Source: Mycobacterium sp. MS1601
GTDB lineage: Bacteria; Actinomycetota; Actinomycetes; Mycobacteriales; Mycobacteriaceae
Direction of reading: 5' to 3'
Assembly (NCBI RefSeq): GCF_001984215.1
Contig: NZ_CP019420.1
Span: 6,200,001 to 6,264,000 of the forward strand
Length of the DNA: 64,000 nucleotides
Below the pieces are notes generated by a model. The model was not told the origin of the DNA. It ran no database searches and saw nothing but the letters and a program-made list of their open reading frames with translations. The position numbers were made by a program, and so were the translations under genes. Shown here one piece after another: positions 18,584 to 27,767 of the stretch. Position 1 is the stretch's first letter, and each line of letters begins with the position of its first letter.

Positions 18584-19186
18584 CTAGTCCGCGGGCTTGT
18601 CCGGGGCCTGCACGTCGAACTGGTCGAGCAGGCTGCGGGACTGCTGTTGCGCTGCGGCGCGACGCCGATGTTCTTCGGCGGCCAGTTGCACCGCGGTGCG
18701 GGTCCACACCACCCGCACCCAGTGGAAGGCCAGCACGATCACGGTCAGCCAGGCCAGCACCAGCCCGATACCGGGCCCGGGCAGGTCGCCGGGAGCGGTC
18801 TGCCGCGACCAGATGGCCAGCATGCCGATGACGCAGGACACCGCGGTGCCCGCTGACGCCACCCAGGCCAGCGCCCAGCGTCGGGTCAGCAGCGCCAGCA
18901 TCGAGAAGCCGACGCCGAACACCAGCGCCAGCCAGCAGAACACCCGCGACGGCAACGCGATCCCGGCTTCTGCGGCCTGCGGCGAGCTCAGCAGCACGTC
19001 CACACCGCGAGCGCCGCCGGTGTGCGACAGGAAGAACGTGCCGATCAGCACGAACACCAGCACTGCCACCACCAGGGCGCGGGCACCCGGCTCGATCTCG
19101 CGACCGACTTTGCGTTCGGCGGCTTCGATATCGGCTTTGAACTCGTCGAAGTGGTTGCCGTTGGGATTGTTGTTCGGGGCGGTCAC
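18584..19186 (-). CDS. Conserved membrane protein (Rv2732c-like)
   Basis: This 200-residue protein has a polar N-terminus, about four membrane helices between residues 40 and 155 ([70 protein letters not shown]) and a charged, Gln-rich C-terminal tail. I do not recognise a function. GTG 19186 overlaps the miaB stop by four bases (GTGA), indicating translational coupling. It is convergent with the DUF349 gene, with only seven bases between the stops. Confidence 0.8.
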   Translation of the reverse strand: MTAPNNNPNGNHFDEFKADIEAAERKVGREIEPGARALVVAVLVFVLIGTFFLSHTGGARGVDVLLSSPQAAEAGIALPSRVFCWLALVFGVGFSMLALLTRRWALAWVASAGTAVSCVIGMLAIWSRQTAPGDLPGPGIGLVLAWLTVIVLAFHWVRVVWTRTAVQLAAEEHRRRAAAQQQSRSLLDQFDVQAPDKPAD

Positions 19187-20700
19187 AGCGAGCACCCTGT
19201 CACAGCGGGTTGCGGCGTCGGCGCACCGAACCCCGGCAGTCCCAGCCCGACGGTCTTCGGTTTGATGCCCGCCTCGTGGGCGTCCCCGGCGCGGGTGCGG
19301 CGGTGGGTCAGCACGGCGCCGTCGGCGATCAGGTGATGCGGGGCGGCCGAGGTCACGACCGTGGTGACCACGTCGCCGGGACGCACGTCGGCGCCACCGG
19401 GTGAGAAGTGCACCAGCCTGCCGTCTCGGGCGCGGCCGCTCATGCGGGCGGTGTGGGCGTCCTTGCGGCCCTCCCCCGCGGCCACCAGCAGTTCCACGAG
19501 CGTGCCGATCTGTGCGCGGTTCTCCTCCCAGGAGATCCGCTCCTGCAGTTCGATCAAACGGTCATACCGTTGCTGGACAACGGCTTTGGGCACCTGGTCG
19601 GCAAGCTCGGCGGCGGGGGTGCCGGGACGCTTGGAGTACTGGAACGTAAACGCACTGGCGAAGCGGGACCGCTCAACCACGTCCAGGGTGGCCTGGAAAT
19701 CCTCTTCCGTCTCGCCGGGGAATCCGACGATCAGATCGGTGGTGATGGCTGCGTGCGGCATCGCGGCGCGCACCCGGTCGATGATGCCGAGGTAGCGCTC
19801 GGCACGGTAGGAGCGGCGCATGGCCTTGAGCATGCGGTCGGATCCGGACTGCAGCGGCATGTGCAGGGTCGGGCAGATGTTCGGCGTCTGGGCCATTGCC
19901 TCGATGACGTCATCGGTGAACTCCGCCGGGTGCGGTGAGGTGAACCGCACCCGCTCCAGACCGTCGATGCTGCCGCACGCCCGCAGCAGCGACGCGAAAG
20001 CACCACGGTCCCTGGGTGTTTCGGCGTCGACGAAGGACACGCCGTAGGCGTTGACGTTCTGTCCCAGCAGGGTCACCTCGAGCACGCCCTGGTCCACCAG
20101 CGCCTGCACCTCGGCCAGGATGTCACCTGGCCGACGGTCGACTTCCTTGCCCCGCAGCGAGGGCACGATGCAGAACGTGCAGGTGTTGTTACAGCCCACC
20201 GAGATGGAAACCCATGCGGCGTAGGCGGAATCACGGGCGGCGGGCAGGGTGGAGGGAAACTCTTTGAGTGCGTCGACGATCTCGACCTGCGCCGCCTGAT
20301 TGTGGCGGGCCCGGTCCAGCAACGCGGGCAGTGACCCGATGTTGTGCGTGCCGAACACCACGTCGACATACGGCGCCTTGCGCAGCACCGCGTCCTTGTC
20401 CTTTTGCGCCAGGCATCCACCGACGGCGATCTGCATGCCGGGGTCGGACTGTTTGCGCGGCGCGAGGTGGCTGAGGTTGCCGTAGAGCTTGTTGTCGGCG
20501 TTTTCCCGCACCGCACAGGTGTTGAACACCACCACGTCGGCATCGGTGCCCTCGGCGGCCCGCCGGTATCCGGCGGATTCCAGCAGCCCGGCCAGGCGTT
20601 CGGAATCGTGGACGTTCATCTGGCAGCCGTAGGTGCGCACCTGGTAGGTACGCGCCGATGACACCGCAACTGGCTGCGCGTCGGCCACCGTCGAGTTCAT
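19183..20700 (-). CDS. miaB: tRNA-2-methylthio-N6-dimethylallyladenosine synthase
   Basis: MiaB is a radical-SAM enzyme that adds a methylthio group to i6A37 of tRNA, using the product of MiaA. The 505-residue protein has the N-terminal methylthiotransferase cysteines ([23 protein letters not shown]). The radical-SAM cluster CNNTCTFC is followed by substrate-domain motifs ([12 protein letters not shown]) and a C-terminal TRAM domain ([31 protein letters not shown]). I chose ATG 20700 because MNSTVADAQ precedes the conserved fold directly. The frame extends further upstream only into non-coding composition. Confidence 0.95.
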   Translation of the reverse strand: MNSTVADAQPVAVSSARTYQVRTYGCQMNVHDSERLAGLLESAGYRRAAEGTDADVVVFNTCAVRENADNKLYGNLSHLAPRKQSDPGMQIAVGGCLAQKDKDAVLRKAPYVDVVFGTHNIGSLPALLDRARHNQAAQVEIVDALKEFPSTLPAARDSAYAAWVSISVGCNNTCTFCIVPSLRGKEVDRRPGDILAEVQALVDQGVLEVTLLGQNVNAYGVSFVDAETPRDRGAFASLLRACGSIDGLERVRFTSPHPAEFTDDVIEAMAQTPNICPTLHMPLQSGSDRMLKAMRRSYRAERYLGIIDRVRAAMPHAAITTDLIVGFPGETEEDFQATLDVVERSRFASAFTFQYSKRPGTPAAELADQVPKAVVQQRYDRLIELQERISWEENRAQIGTLVELLVAAGEGRKDAHTARMSGRARDGRLVHFSPGGADVRPGDVVTTVVTSAAPHHLIADGAVLTHRRTRAGDAHEAGIKPKTVGLGLPGFGAPTPQPAVTGCSL

Positions 20701-20818
20701 CAGTCCATGGTATCGGCGCCAGAGGCTGCTCCAAATTCGCAGGCGACGCCGCTTTGGGAGCTGAGGATTCGCCCGGACCGCAGGCAAGCTGTGGGATTCC
20801 TGGGTATGGTTTCGACCC

Positions 20819-21604
20819 ATGGGGTCTCCTGGGTCGGATGTAGATGCGCCTGCGCCGACCGGATCGGGCACGCCGATGATCGCCGTGACAGGCGTCAACA
20901 AGCACTTCGGCAGCCTGCACGTCCTCAAGGACATCAACCTCACAGTGCCGCGCGGTCAGGTGATCGTGGTGCTCGGCCCGTCGGGTTCCGGCAAGTCCAC
21001 GTTGTGCAGGACCATCAACCGCTTGGAGACCATCGACTCCGGCAGCATCGCCATCGACGGTGAGGAACTGCCCGCCGAGGGCCGCAAGCTCGCACAGCTG
21101 CGTTCCGATGTCGGCATGGTGTTCCAGTCATTCAATCTCTTCGCGCACAAGACCATTCTGGAGAACGTGACGTTGGCACCGCTGAAGGTGCGCAAGGCCA
21201 GCAAGGACAAGGCCAGGACTGACGCCATGGCACTGCTGGAGCGGGTCGGGGTGGCCAACCAGGCCGACAAGTACCCCGCACAGCTCTCCGGCGGGCAGCA
21301 GCAGCGCGTCGCGATCGCCCGCTCGCTGGCGATGAACCCCAAGGTGATGCTGTTCGACGAGCCCACCAGCGCGCTGGATCCGGAGATGATCAACGAGGTG
21401 CTGGCGGTCATGACATCACTGGCCGGCGAGGGCATGACGATGGTGGTGGTCACCCACGAGATGGGCTTCGCGCGCCGCGCGGCCAATCGGGTGGTGTTCA
21501 TGGCCGACGGCGCCATCGTCGAGGACGCCATTCCCGAGGAATTCTTCAACAACCCGAAAACGGATCGCGCCAAGGACTTCCTCGGCAAGATCCTGAATCA
21601 CTAG
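20819..21604 (+). CDS. gluA: Glutamate-type ABC transporter, ATPase subunit
   Basis: This ATPase powers import through the GluB/GluC/GluD proteins encoded next. It has Walker [11 protein letters not shown]-loop VFQSFNLF, signature LSGGQQQR, Walker B VMLFDEP and the H-switch VVTHE. It is very close in layout to C. glutamicum GluA and E. coli GlnQ. ATG 20819 gives 261 residues. A TATGGT -10-like element (20805-20810) ends eight bases before it, consistent with a leaderless mRNA. An internal ATG at 20876 ([12 protein letters not shown]) matches the length of relatives and is the alternative start. Confidence 0.92.
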   Translation: MGSPGSDVDAPAPTGSGTPMIAVTGVNKHFGSLHVLKDINLTVPRGQVIVVLGPSGSGKSTLCRTINRLETIDSGSIAIDGEELPAEGRKLAQLRSDVGMVFQSFNLFAHKTILENVTLAPLKVRKASKDKARTDAMALLERVGVANQADKYPAQLSGGQQQRVAIARSLAMNPKVMLFDEPTSALDPEMINEVLAVMTSLAGEGMTMVVVTHEMGFARRAANRVVFMADGAIVEDAIPEEFFNNPKTDRAKDFLGKILNH

Positions 21605-21628
21605 CCGCCCGTCGAGAGGAAACCCACC

Positions 21629-22462
21629 GTGTTTTTCCAGAAGCGATCCCGCACGCTCACCGCAGGTTTCGCAGCGGTCGCGGCACTGACCCTCACGCTG
21701 TCCGCCTGCGGCGGAGACAGTGGCGGCGGTGAAGGCGGCGGTGACACCATCACCATCGGCACCAAGTTCGACCAGCCCGGGCTGGGCCTGAAGAATCCCG
21801 ACGGCACCATGAGCGGCTTCGACGTCGACGTCGCCACCTTCGTGGCAGGCGAGTTGGGCTACACCCCCGAGCAGATCGAATGGGTGGAGGCACCGTCGGC
21901 GCAGCGCGAGAACCTGATCGAGAACGGTCAGGTCCGGTTCATCGCCGCCACCTACTCGATCACCGACGCCCGCAAGGAAAAGGTGGACTTCGCCGGCCCG
22001 TACCTCATCACCGGCCAGAGCCTGCTGGTGCGCGCCGACGACACCGACATCACCGGCGCGGCCTCACTGGAGAACAACAAGCGGCTGTGCTCGGTGTCGG
22101 GCTCGACGCCGGCGCAGAAGATCAAGGACGAGTACCCCGGCGTGCAGTTGCAGCAGTACGACACCTACTCGGCCTGCATCGAGGCGCTGCGCAACAACGC
22201 CATCGACGCGGTGACCACCGACGAGACCATCCTGGCCGGTTACGCCGCTCAGAGCCCCGGCGACTTCAAGATCGTCGGCGAGCAGTTCTCGGAGGAGAAG
22301 TACGGCATCGGCCTGAAGAAGGGCGACTCCGAACTGCGCACCCAGATCAACGACGCCTTGGAGAAGATGGAAGCCGACGGCGCCTGGAAGGAAGCCTTCG
22401 ACAAGAACCTCGGGCCCGCGGGTATCGAGGCTCCGCAGCCGCCGGCGATCGACCGGTACTGA
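21629..22462 (+). CDS. gluB: Glutamate-binding lipoprotein
   Basis: This is the solute-binding protein of the polar amino acid ABC importer. Its signal peptide ends in the lipobox LSAC with Cys27 as the lipidation site. A Gly/Ser-rich linker and a type II amino-acid-binding domain follow (TIGTKFDQPGLGLKNPDGTMSGFDVDVATFVAGELGY; VDFAGPYLITGQSLLV). The GFDVDVA and TYSITDARK motifs are typical of glutamate/glutamine binders. GTG 21629 lies 24 bases after gluA and has GAGAGGA upstream. The protein would be anchored on the outer face of the plasma membrane. Confidence 0.92.
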   Translation: MFFQKRSRTLTAGFAAVAALTLTLSACGGDSGGGEGGGDTITIGTKFDQPGLGLKNPDGTMSGFDVDVATFVAGELGYTPEQIEWVEAPSAQRENLIENGQVRFIAATYSITDARKEKVDFAGPYLITGQSLLVRADDTDITGAASLENNKRLCSVSGSTPAQKIKDEYPGVQLQQYDTYSACIEALRNNAIDAVTTDETILAGYAAQSPGDFKIVGEQFSEEKYGIGLKKGDSELRTQINDALEKMEADGAWKEAFDKNLGPAGIEAPQPPAIDRY

Positions 22463-22495
22463 TCAGCGGTATCCGTCTAGGCGACCCCGGCACCC

Positions 22496-23176
22496 GTGGA
22501 GGTCTTCACCGAGTACCGCGACCAGATCTTCGCGGCATTCTGGATCACGATCAAACTGACGGTCTACTCGGCTGTCGGGTCCCTGATTCTGGGTACGGCG
22601 CTGGCCGCCATGCGGCTGTCGCCCGTGCCGGTGCTCAACTGGATCGGCACCAGCTACGTCAACATCGTCCGCAACACCCCGCTGACGCTGATCATCCTGT
22701 TCTGCTCGCTCGGTGTCTCACAGACTCTGGGGTTGTCACTGGCCGATCCGCAGTCACCGACGTCGATCGTGGACAGCAACTTCCGGCTCGCGGTGCTGGG
22801 GCTGACGGTCTACACCGCCTCGTTCGTCTGTGAGACCGTGCGCTCCGGCGTCAACACCGTGCCACTCGGCCAGGCCGAAGCGGCCAGGTCACTGGGCTTC
22901 ACCTTCGGGCAGAACCTGCGAATAGTGCTGCTACCGCAGGCGTTTCGCGCGGTCGTGATCCCGCTGGGCTCGGTGTTGATCGCGCTGACCAAGAACACCA
23001 CCATCGCCTCGGCCATCGGGGTGGCCGAGGCGGCGCTGCTGATGAAAGAGATGATCGAGAACACTGCTGCGGTGCTGACCGTCGGAGCCATCATCGGCTT
23101 CGGGTTCGTGGTGCTCACGCTTCCGCTCGGCTTGTTGTTCGGCTGGCTCGGCAAGAAGTTGGCGGTGGCCCGATAG
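22496..23176 (+). CDS. gluC: Glutamate ABC transporter permease
   Basis: The 226-residue permease has about five helices and the HisM/GlnP-type amino acid permease signature. The EAA loop QAEAARSLGFTFGQNLRIVLLPQAFR contacts the ATPase. It starts at GTG 22496 after a short gap downstream of gluB. Its stop overlaps the start of gluD by one base (TAGTG), so the two permeases are coupled. It should form a heterodimer with GluD. Confidence 0.9.
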   Translation: MEVFTEYRDQIFAAFWITIKLTVYSAVGSLILGTALAAMRLSPVPVLNWIGTSYVNIVRNTPLTLIILFCSLGVSQTLGLSLADPQSPTSIVDSNFRLAVLGLTVYTASFVCETVRSGVNTVPLGQAEAARSLGFTFGQNLRIVLLPQAFRAVVIPLGSVLIALTKNTTIASAIGVAEAALLMKEMIENTAAVLTVGAIIGFGFVVLTLPLGLLFGWLGKKLAVAR

Positions 23177-24066
23177 TGACTGGTCCCTCCGTCCTCTTCG
23201 ACGCCCCCGGCCCCAGGGCCCGGCTGCGCAACCACATCATCACGGCCATCACCGTGGTGGTGCTGGTGGCGATCGCCTGGCTGGTCTACTCCCGGTTCGA
23301 CGAACGCGGCCAGCTCACCGCCGCCAAGTGGGAGCCGTTCCTGACGGCGAATCTCTGGAAGACGTACGTACTGCCCGGCATCCAGGGAACGTTGACAGCT
23401 GCTGTCATCTCGATTGTGCTGGCTCTGATCCTGGGTTTTGTGCTCGGCGTCGGACGCCTGTCGCACAAGGCGATCATCCGCGTTCCGAGCGCGGTGTTCG
23501 TCGAGTTCTTCCGCTCCGTACCCGTGCTGGTCATGATGATCTTCGCGTACTTCCTGTACGCGGCGTACGACGTGTTCCCGTCGAGACAGCTGGCGCTGGC
23601 CGGCGTGATCACCGGCCTCACCCTCTACAACGGCGCCGTCATCGCCGAGATCGTGCGGGCCGGTGTGCACGCGGTGCCGCGCGGGCAGGCCGAGGCCGCG
23701 TCCGCGCTCGGCCTGCGCTGGGGCCAGACCATGCGCTCGATCCTGTTGCCCCAGGCTGTCACCTCGATGCTGCCGGTACTGGTGTCACAGCTGGTGGTGG
23801 TGCTCAAGGACACCGCGATCGGCTATCAGATCACCTTTGTCGAGATGGTTCGCCAAGGCACTCAGGTGGGCTCGTCCTACGGCAACTACGTGCCTGCACT
23901 CATCGTCATCGCGATCCTGATGATCTCGGTGAACTTCGCACTGTCGGTGGCGGCCACCAAGCTGGAGAAACGACTGCGCCGCTCCCGCAAGGCGCCCGCA
24001 CCACTCGACGCACAGGCCATCGAGCAGGAGGGCGCCCCGGGCGCGAAGGTCCAGCAGGCGGACTGA
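23176..24066 (+). CDS. gluD: Glutamate ABC transporter permease
   Basis: This is the second permease of the importer, 296 residues. It is longer than GluC because of an N-terminal cytoplasmic stretch plus an extra helix (IITAITVVVLVAIAWLVYSRF) and a charged C-terminal tail. The EAA loop is GQAEAASALGLRWGQTMRSILLPQAV. The gene order A-B-C-D equals the C. glutamicum glutamate uptake operon. It ends two bases before the convergent ferritin gene, without a visible hairpin in between. Confidence 0.9.
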   Translation: MTGPSVLFDAPGPRARLRNHIITAITVVVLVAIAWLVYSRFDERGQLTAAKWEPFLTANLWKTYVLPGIQGTLTAAVISIVLALILGFVLGVGRLSHKAIIRVPSAVFVEFFRSVPVLVMMIFAYFLYAAYDVFPSRQLALAGVITGLTLYNGAVIAEIVRAGVHAVPRGQAEAASALGLRWGQTMRSILLPQAVTSMLPVLVSQLVVVLKDTAIGYQITFVEMVRQGTQVGSSYGNYVPALIVIAILMISVNFALSVAATKLEKRLRRSRKAPAPLDAQAIEQEGAPGAKVQQAD

Positions 24067-24068
24067 GC

Positions 24069-24620
24069 TCAGGCCGCTCCGCCGGCCGGCTTCGGCGCGG
24101 TCGGATCAGCGGTGGCCGGGATGTTGAGTTCGCGGGCCACGTAGGCCTCGAGGTCGAACATGTTCCCGGCCGCCTTGTCGACAACCGAGAGCAGCGTTGT
24201 CATGCTGGCGACTTCTTCGACCTGCTCCTGCAGGAACCATTGCATGAAGCGCTCACCGAGGAAGTCGTTGGTATCGCGGGCCGCCCTGGTCAAAGCGGTG
24301 ATCTGCTCGGTGACTTCCTTCTCCTGCTCGAGCGAGAGTTCCACGGCATCGCGGATCGTGCTGAATTCGGTGACCACCGATCCCACCCCCTCGATGGCGA
24401 CATCAATGCCTCGGTCCAGCAGGTACTGCACCATCATCAGGGCGTGCGAGCGCTCCTCTGTGGCCTGGGCGTAAAACCGCTGCGCCAATTGCGGCAGATC
24501 GCTGGAATCGAAGTAGATCGCGATTGCCAGATATTGGTGGGACGCGGTGAATTCACGCGTTATCTGCTGATGCAGCAACGTGTGAAAAGCAGAGTCTCCT
24601 TGGGCAGCCTGTGTTGTCAC
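24069..24620 (-). CDS. Ferritin (BfrB-like)
   Basis: The 183-residue non-haem ferritin has the four-helix bundle with ferroxidase ligands (TREFTASHQYLAIAIYFDSS; ATEERSHALMM with the EExxH pattern; LEQEKEVTEQITAL; FLQEQVEEVASM). The mycobacterial BfrB is about 181 residues, so this is full length. The C-terminal tail is Ala/Pro/Gly-rich. It would store iron as a 24-mer in the cytoplasm. It is divergent from the NRAMP-like gene across an AT-rich 198-base spacer that carries an iron-box-like half site. Confidence 0.92.
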   Translation of the reverse strand: MTTQAAQGDSAFHTLLHQQITREFTASHQYLAIAIYFDSSDLPQLAQRFYAQATEERSHALMMVQYLLDRGIDVAIEGVGSVVTEFSTIRDAVELSLEQEKEVTEQITALTRAARDTNDFLGERFMQWFLQEQVEEVASMTTLLSVVDKAAGNMFDLEAYVARELNIPATADPTAPKPAGGAA

Positions 24621-24818
24621 ACGCGGATGCTATCCGCAGAATTCCATCGCGACAAGAGCTACCAATTACCGCTTCCCAGCCGCCTTTTACCGTGAATTCG
24701 TTAGTTACATAAACGAGAGTCCGAGAAAAGAAAGCAGCTCAATTTCTTTAGCCAGCAATCGTTTACCTGAGCGTCATTAAGTCCCAATTACGCTCCGCTT
24801 TAGGCTAACCTAACTCCC
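24621..24818. promoter_or_regulatory. AT-rich divergent promoter region, ferritin / NRAMP-like gene
   Basis: These 198 bases are visibly richer in A and T than anything nearby, especially 24655-24800, and contain no open frame of note. They must hold both promoters. At 24795-24813, CCGCTTTAGGCTAACCTAA matches the 19-bp mycobacterial IdeR box at 14 positions, with the right half perfect. The same bases offer a -10 (TAACCT, 24806-24811) seven bases before GTG 24819. Confidence 0.55.
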
Positions 24819-26147
24819 GTGCCGCGGTGCGGCACCGTGAGCATGGAGGCACCCGAATTGAAGGACGCGAGTCCCGCCGACCAAGCGCCACCGGACTCCC
24901 CCGCCCCCACAGCGCGCACCTCCAAGTGGGTCACCCGGCTGACGGTGTTCGGTCCCGGCATCGTGGTGATGCTGGCTGACACCGACGCAGGCAGTGTCGT
25001 CACCGCCGCACAAAGTGGAGCGCAGTGGGGCTATCAGCTGCTGATCTGGCAGATCATCCTGATGCCGATCCTCTACATCGCCCAGGAGCTGACGGTTCGC
25101 CTCGGCCTGGTCACCCAGCGCGGACACGGCGAGCTGATCCGCGAACAGTTCGGCAAAGGCTGGGCCTGGCTGTCGGTGAGCACGCTGCTGGTGGCCTGCG
25201 CGGGCGCCATCATCACCGAGTTCAGCGCGGCCGCGGGCGTCGGCGCCATCTACGGCGTCCCACCATGGCTGTCGGTCGGCCTGGTCGCACTCTTCCTCGG
25301 CGGCCTGGTGCTCACCGGTTCGTACCGCCGGGTCGAACGCGTCGCCATCGCCTTGGGTGCGCTCGAACTGATCTTCTTCATCGTGATGATCGACGCGCAG
25401 CCGGATCTCGGCTCCATGGCCGCTGCGCAGCTCAATCAGCCCATCGGAAATCCCGACTACCTGTACCTGATCGCGGCCAACATCGGCGCGGTGATCATGC
25501 CGTGGATGGTCTTCTACCAGCAGTCCGCCGTGGTGGACAAAGGTCTGACCGTCGCGCACCTCAAGGACGCCCGCGTCGACACCGGTTTCGGCGCGGTGCT
25601 CACCCAGCTGGTGATGGCTGCCGTGCTGGTGTCGGTGGCAGCGACCATCGGCCGCAACGACCCGAACGCCACCATCAACACCATCGAGGACATCACCCAG
25701 GCCCTGACACCACTGCTCGGCGAGACTGCCGGGCAGATACTGTTCTCCCTCGGCTTCCTCGGTGCGGCCTTCGTGGCCGCCATCGTTGTATCCCTCACCG
25801 CCGCATGGGGTCTGGGCGAGGTGCTGGACTATCCCCGCTCGCTGTCCGGCAAGCCGAAGGAAGCCCCGGCATTTTATGCGGTGTACATCGCCATGCTGGT
25901 GATCGGTTTCGCCTTCGTGCTCTCCGGACTCAACCTGGTGGATCTGTCGGTCGGCATCATGGTGCTCAATGCGCTGTTGCTGCCGGTGGTGCTGGGCTTC
26001 CTGTTCGCGTTGGCCGTCAAGGTGCTGCCCGAGGAGCACAAGCTCAAGGGCTGGTACCGCATCGTCGTCGCGGTGGTCCTGGTGTTCACCGCGGGACTGG
26101 GTGTCTACGGCGGCATCTCGGGGCTGCTGGCGGGCAGCGCCGGTTGA
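24819..26147 (+). CDS. NRAMP-related divalent metal transporter with altered binding motifs
   Basis: This 442-residue protein has about eleven helices and the NRAMP fold layout. In helix 1 the canonical metal-binding DPGN is replaced by DAGS (MLADTDAGSVVTAAQSGAQWGYQLL). In helix 6 the canonical A-x-x-MPH reads AVIMPW (NIGAVIMPWMVFYQQS). The methionine that prefers transition metals is kept, but the Asn and His are changed. The family suggests Mn2+, Fe2+ or Mg2+ import by proton coupling, yet specificity is uncertain. GTG 24819 fits a leaderless transcript. ATG 24843 is an alternative. A gene for an MntR regulator is at 59.8 kb. Confidence 0.85.
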   Translation: MPRCGTVSMEAPELKDASPADQAPPDSPAPTARTSKWVTRLTVFGPGIVVMLADTDAGSVVTAAQSGAQWGYQLLIWQIILMPILYIAQELTVRLGLVTQRGHGELIREQFGKGWAWLSVSTLLVACAGAIITEFSAAAGVGAIYGVPPWLSVGLVALFLGGLVLTGSYRRVERVAIALGALELIFFIVMIDAQPDLGSMAAAQLNQPIGNPDYLYLIAANIGAVIMPWMVFYQQSAVVDKGLTVAHLKDARVDTGFGAVLTQLVMAAVLVSVAATIGRNDPNATINTIEDITQALTPLLGETAGQILFSLGFLGAAFVAAIVVSLTAAWGLGEVLDYPRSLSGKPKEAPAFYAVYIAMLVIGFAFVLSGLNLVDLSVGIMVLNALLLPVVLGFLFALAVKVLPEEHKLKGWYRIVVAVVLVFTAGLGVYGGISGLLAGSAG

Positions 26148-26236
26148 CCCAAGGTCGGTCGGCAGCCCCGCCTCGATGGCACCGGCAGAATGGGGACATC
26201 CCGCAGTACACCCGGACCCGTGAATCGAGGCTGTTC

Positions 26237-27223
26237 GTGACACCGAATGACAGGTCAAACCACCACCGCGTGGTCGTCTATGGCGCCGGCGCCGTCGGCG
26301 GGGTGATCGCGGGGCGTCTGCAGCTGGCAGGCGTGAATGTGACCGCGGTAGCACGCGGATCCCATCTGGACGCCATCCGCCGCGACGGTCTGCAACTGGA
26401 AACCCAGGCCGGCTGCGAGACGGTCACCATCGCCACCGCGGCTGATGCAGGCGAGATATGTTGGACTGCAGAAACTCTGGTTGTCTTGGCGGTCAAGAGC
26501 CACCAAACCGCAGCGGCACTGGGTGATCTGGCCACCCACGCACCCCCGAAGACACCCATTCTCGTCGCGCAGAATGGGGTGGCCAACGAAGCTGCTGTGC
26601 TGCGGCGGTTCCCAAACGTCTACGGCATTACGGTGATGCTGCCATCGGCACATCTGGAACCCGGCGTGGTGGTACAGCAGTCCTATCCGGTGGCCGGCAT
26701 CCTCGACCTGGGCTGCTTCCCCTCGGGTAGTGACGACACCGCCGAGGCGGCCTCGGCGATGTTGCGGTCCGCCCAGTTCGCCTCACAGGTGCGTGAAGAC
26801 ATCATGGCGTGGAAGTACCGCAAGCTGATCGCCAATCTGGCCAACGGTGTGATCGCCACCTATGGCGTCAGTCCCGACACCGATGAGCTGATGCGGCGAG
26901 CGCGCGAGGAAGCCGAGCAGGTCCTGGCAGCCGCAGGCATCGCGGTGGTCACCGCCGACCAGGACCGTGAGCGCCGCGGCGAGCTGCTGCAAGGCCGAGC
27001 CCGCCAAGACGCCTACGGTTCCACATGGCAGAGCATCGCCCGTGGACGCGCTGACGTCGAAACCGATTGGCTCAACGGGGAAATAGTGCTCACCGCCCGC
27101 CTGCACGGCCTCGCGGCACCCGTCAACGAGCTGATCCAACGCGTCACCACCGAGCATGCGCGCTCCGGCCACGCTCCGCGAAGCCGTGACGCCGCACCTG
27201 ATCTCGCCGGGCTGATCGGCTAG
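26237..27223 (+). CDS. Ketopantoate reductase-like (PanE/ApbA family) protein
   Basis: The 328-residue protein has an N-terminal NADP-binding site (VVVYGAGAVGGVIAGRLQLAGVNVTAVARG) and the PanE segment LVVLAVKSHQTAAAL. The C-terminal helical domain has the catalytic-type lysine in WKYRKLIANLANGV. Ketopantoate reductases make pantoate for CoA, but many paralogues act on other 2-keto acids, so the reaction is left open. GTG 26237 follows GAGG at seven bases. The same frame is open upstream through the NRAMP gene, but that stretch is antiparallel in composition and not part of the protein. Confidence 0.85.
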   Translation: MTPNDRSNHHRVVVYGAGAVGGVIAGRLQLAGVNVTAVARGSHLDAIRRDGLQLETQAGCETVTIATAADAGEICWTAETLVVLAVKSHQTAAALGDLATHAPPKTPILVAQNGVANEAAVLRRFPNVYGITVMLPSAHLEPGVVVQQSYPVAGILDLGCFPSGSDDTAEAASAMLRSAQFASQVREDIMAWKYRKLIANLANGVIATYGVSPDTDELMRRAREEAEQVLAAAGIAVVTADQDRERRGELLQGRARQDAYGSTWQSIARGRADVETDWLNGEIVLTARLHGLAAPVNELIQRVTTEHARSGHAPRSRDAAPDLAGLIG

Positions 27224-27233
27224 ACCTACAGCC

Positions 27234-27767
27234 TCACACCCGGCGACGTTGCCGCTCGGCGTCCAGCTCCACTCGCACCACGTCGGCCGCCAAGCTCTGC
27301 CCGTAGCCTCGGCGCGCAAGCATCCCGACCAGTCGTCGCATCACCTTCATGTCGTCATCGTCGGCCAGCGATTCCCGCCGCAACCGGTTCTGCACCAGCT
27401 GTTCGGCACGTTCGCGCTCGGCACCGGCGTCGATGTCCTCGAGTGCGGAGGCAATGATGTCGTCATCAACCCCCTTCTTGCGGAGCTCAACAGCCAACGC
27501 CCGCTTACCTTTTCCGGCATTCGCCCGGCGGGAACGCACCCACTGCTCGGCGAAGTCGGCGTCGTCGATGAGCCCGGCGACAGCCAGCCGATCCAGCACC
27601 GCACCGCTGACATCATCTGGAAAGCCGCGTTTGGCGAGGTTCTCTTCCAGCTCAGCGCGGGTCCGAGCCCTGGCGGTGAGCAGACGAAGACACAGCGACT
27701 TCGCCTGCTCCTCGCGCTTGTCCGACTGCTGCGGATCAGAAGTCGACTGGGGCGGGCAGGACGTCAT
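27234..27767 (-). CDS. recX: RecA regulatory protein RecX
   Basis: RecX inhibits RecA filaments and ATPase. The 177-residue protein has three tandem RecX helical modules ([40 protein letters not shown]...[36 protein letters not shown]). Its start at 27767 lies 32 bases inside the recA 3' end in another frame, the arrangement known in mycobacteria, so translation is coupled to recA. It would be co-transcribed with recA under SOS control. Confidence 0.93.
   Translation of the reverse strand: MTSCPPQSTSDPQQSDKREEQAKSLCLRLLTARARTRAELEENLAKRGFPDDVSGAVLDRLAVAGLIDDADFAEQWVRSRRANAGKGKRALAVELRKKGVDDDIIASALEDIDAGAERERAEQLVQNRLRRESLADDDDMKVMRRLVGMLARRGYGQSLAADVVRVELDAERQRRRV

Noticed and set aside
25025..26236. 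Upstream continuation of the KPR-like frame through the NRAMP gene
   Set aside because: The translation before GTG 26237 is Arg/His/Gly-rich shadow of the transporter gene; the real protein begins at the NADP-binding strand.
24810..26354. 514-codon minus-strand frame opposite the NRAMP-like gene
   Set aside because: Gln/His/Asp-rich translation, no domain, and the plus-strand membrane protein is clear.
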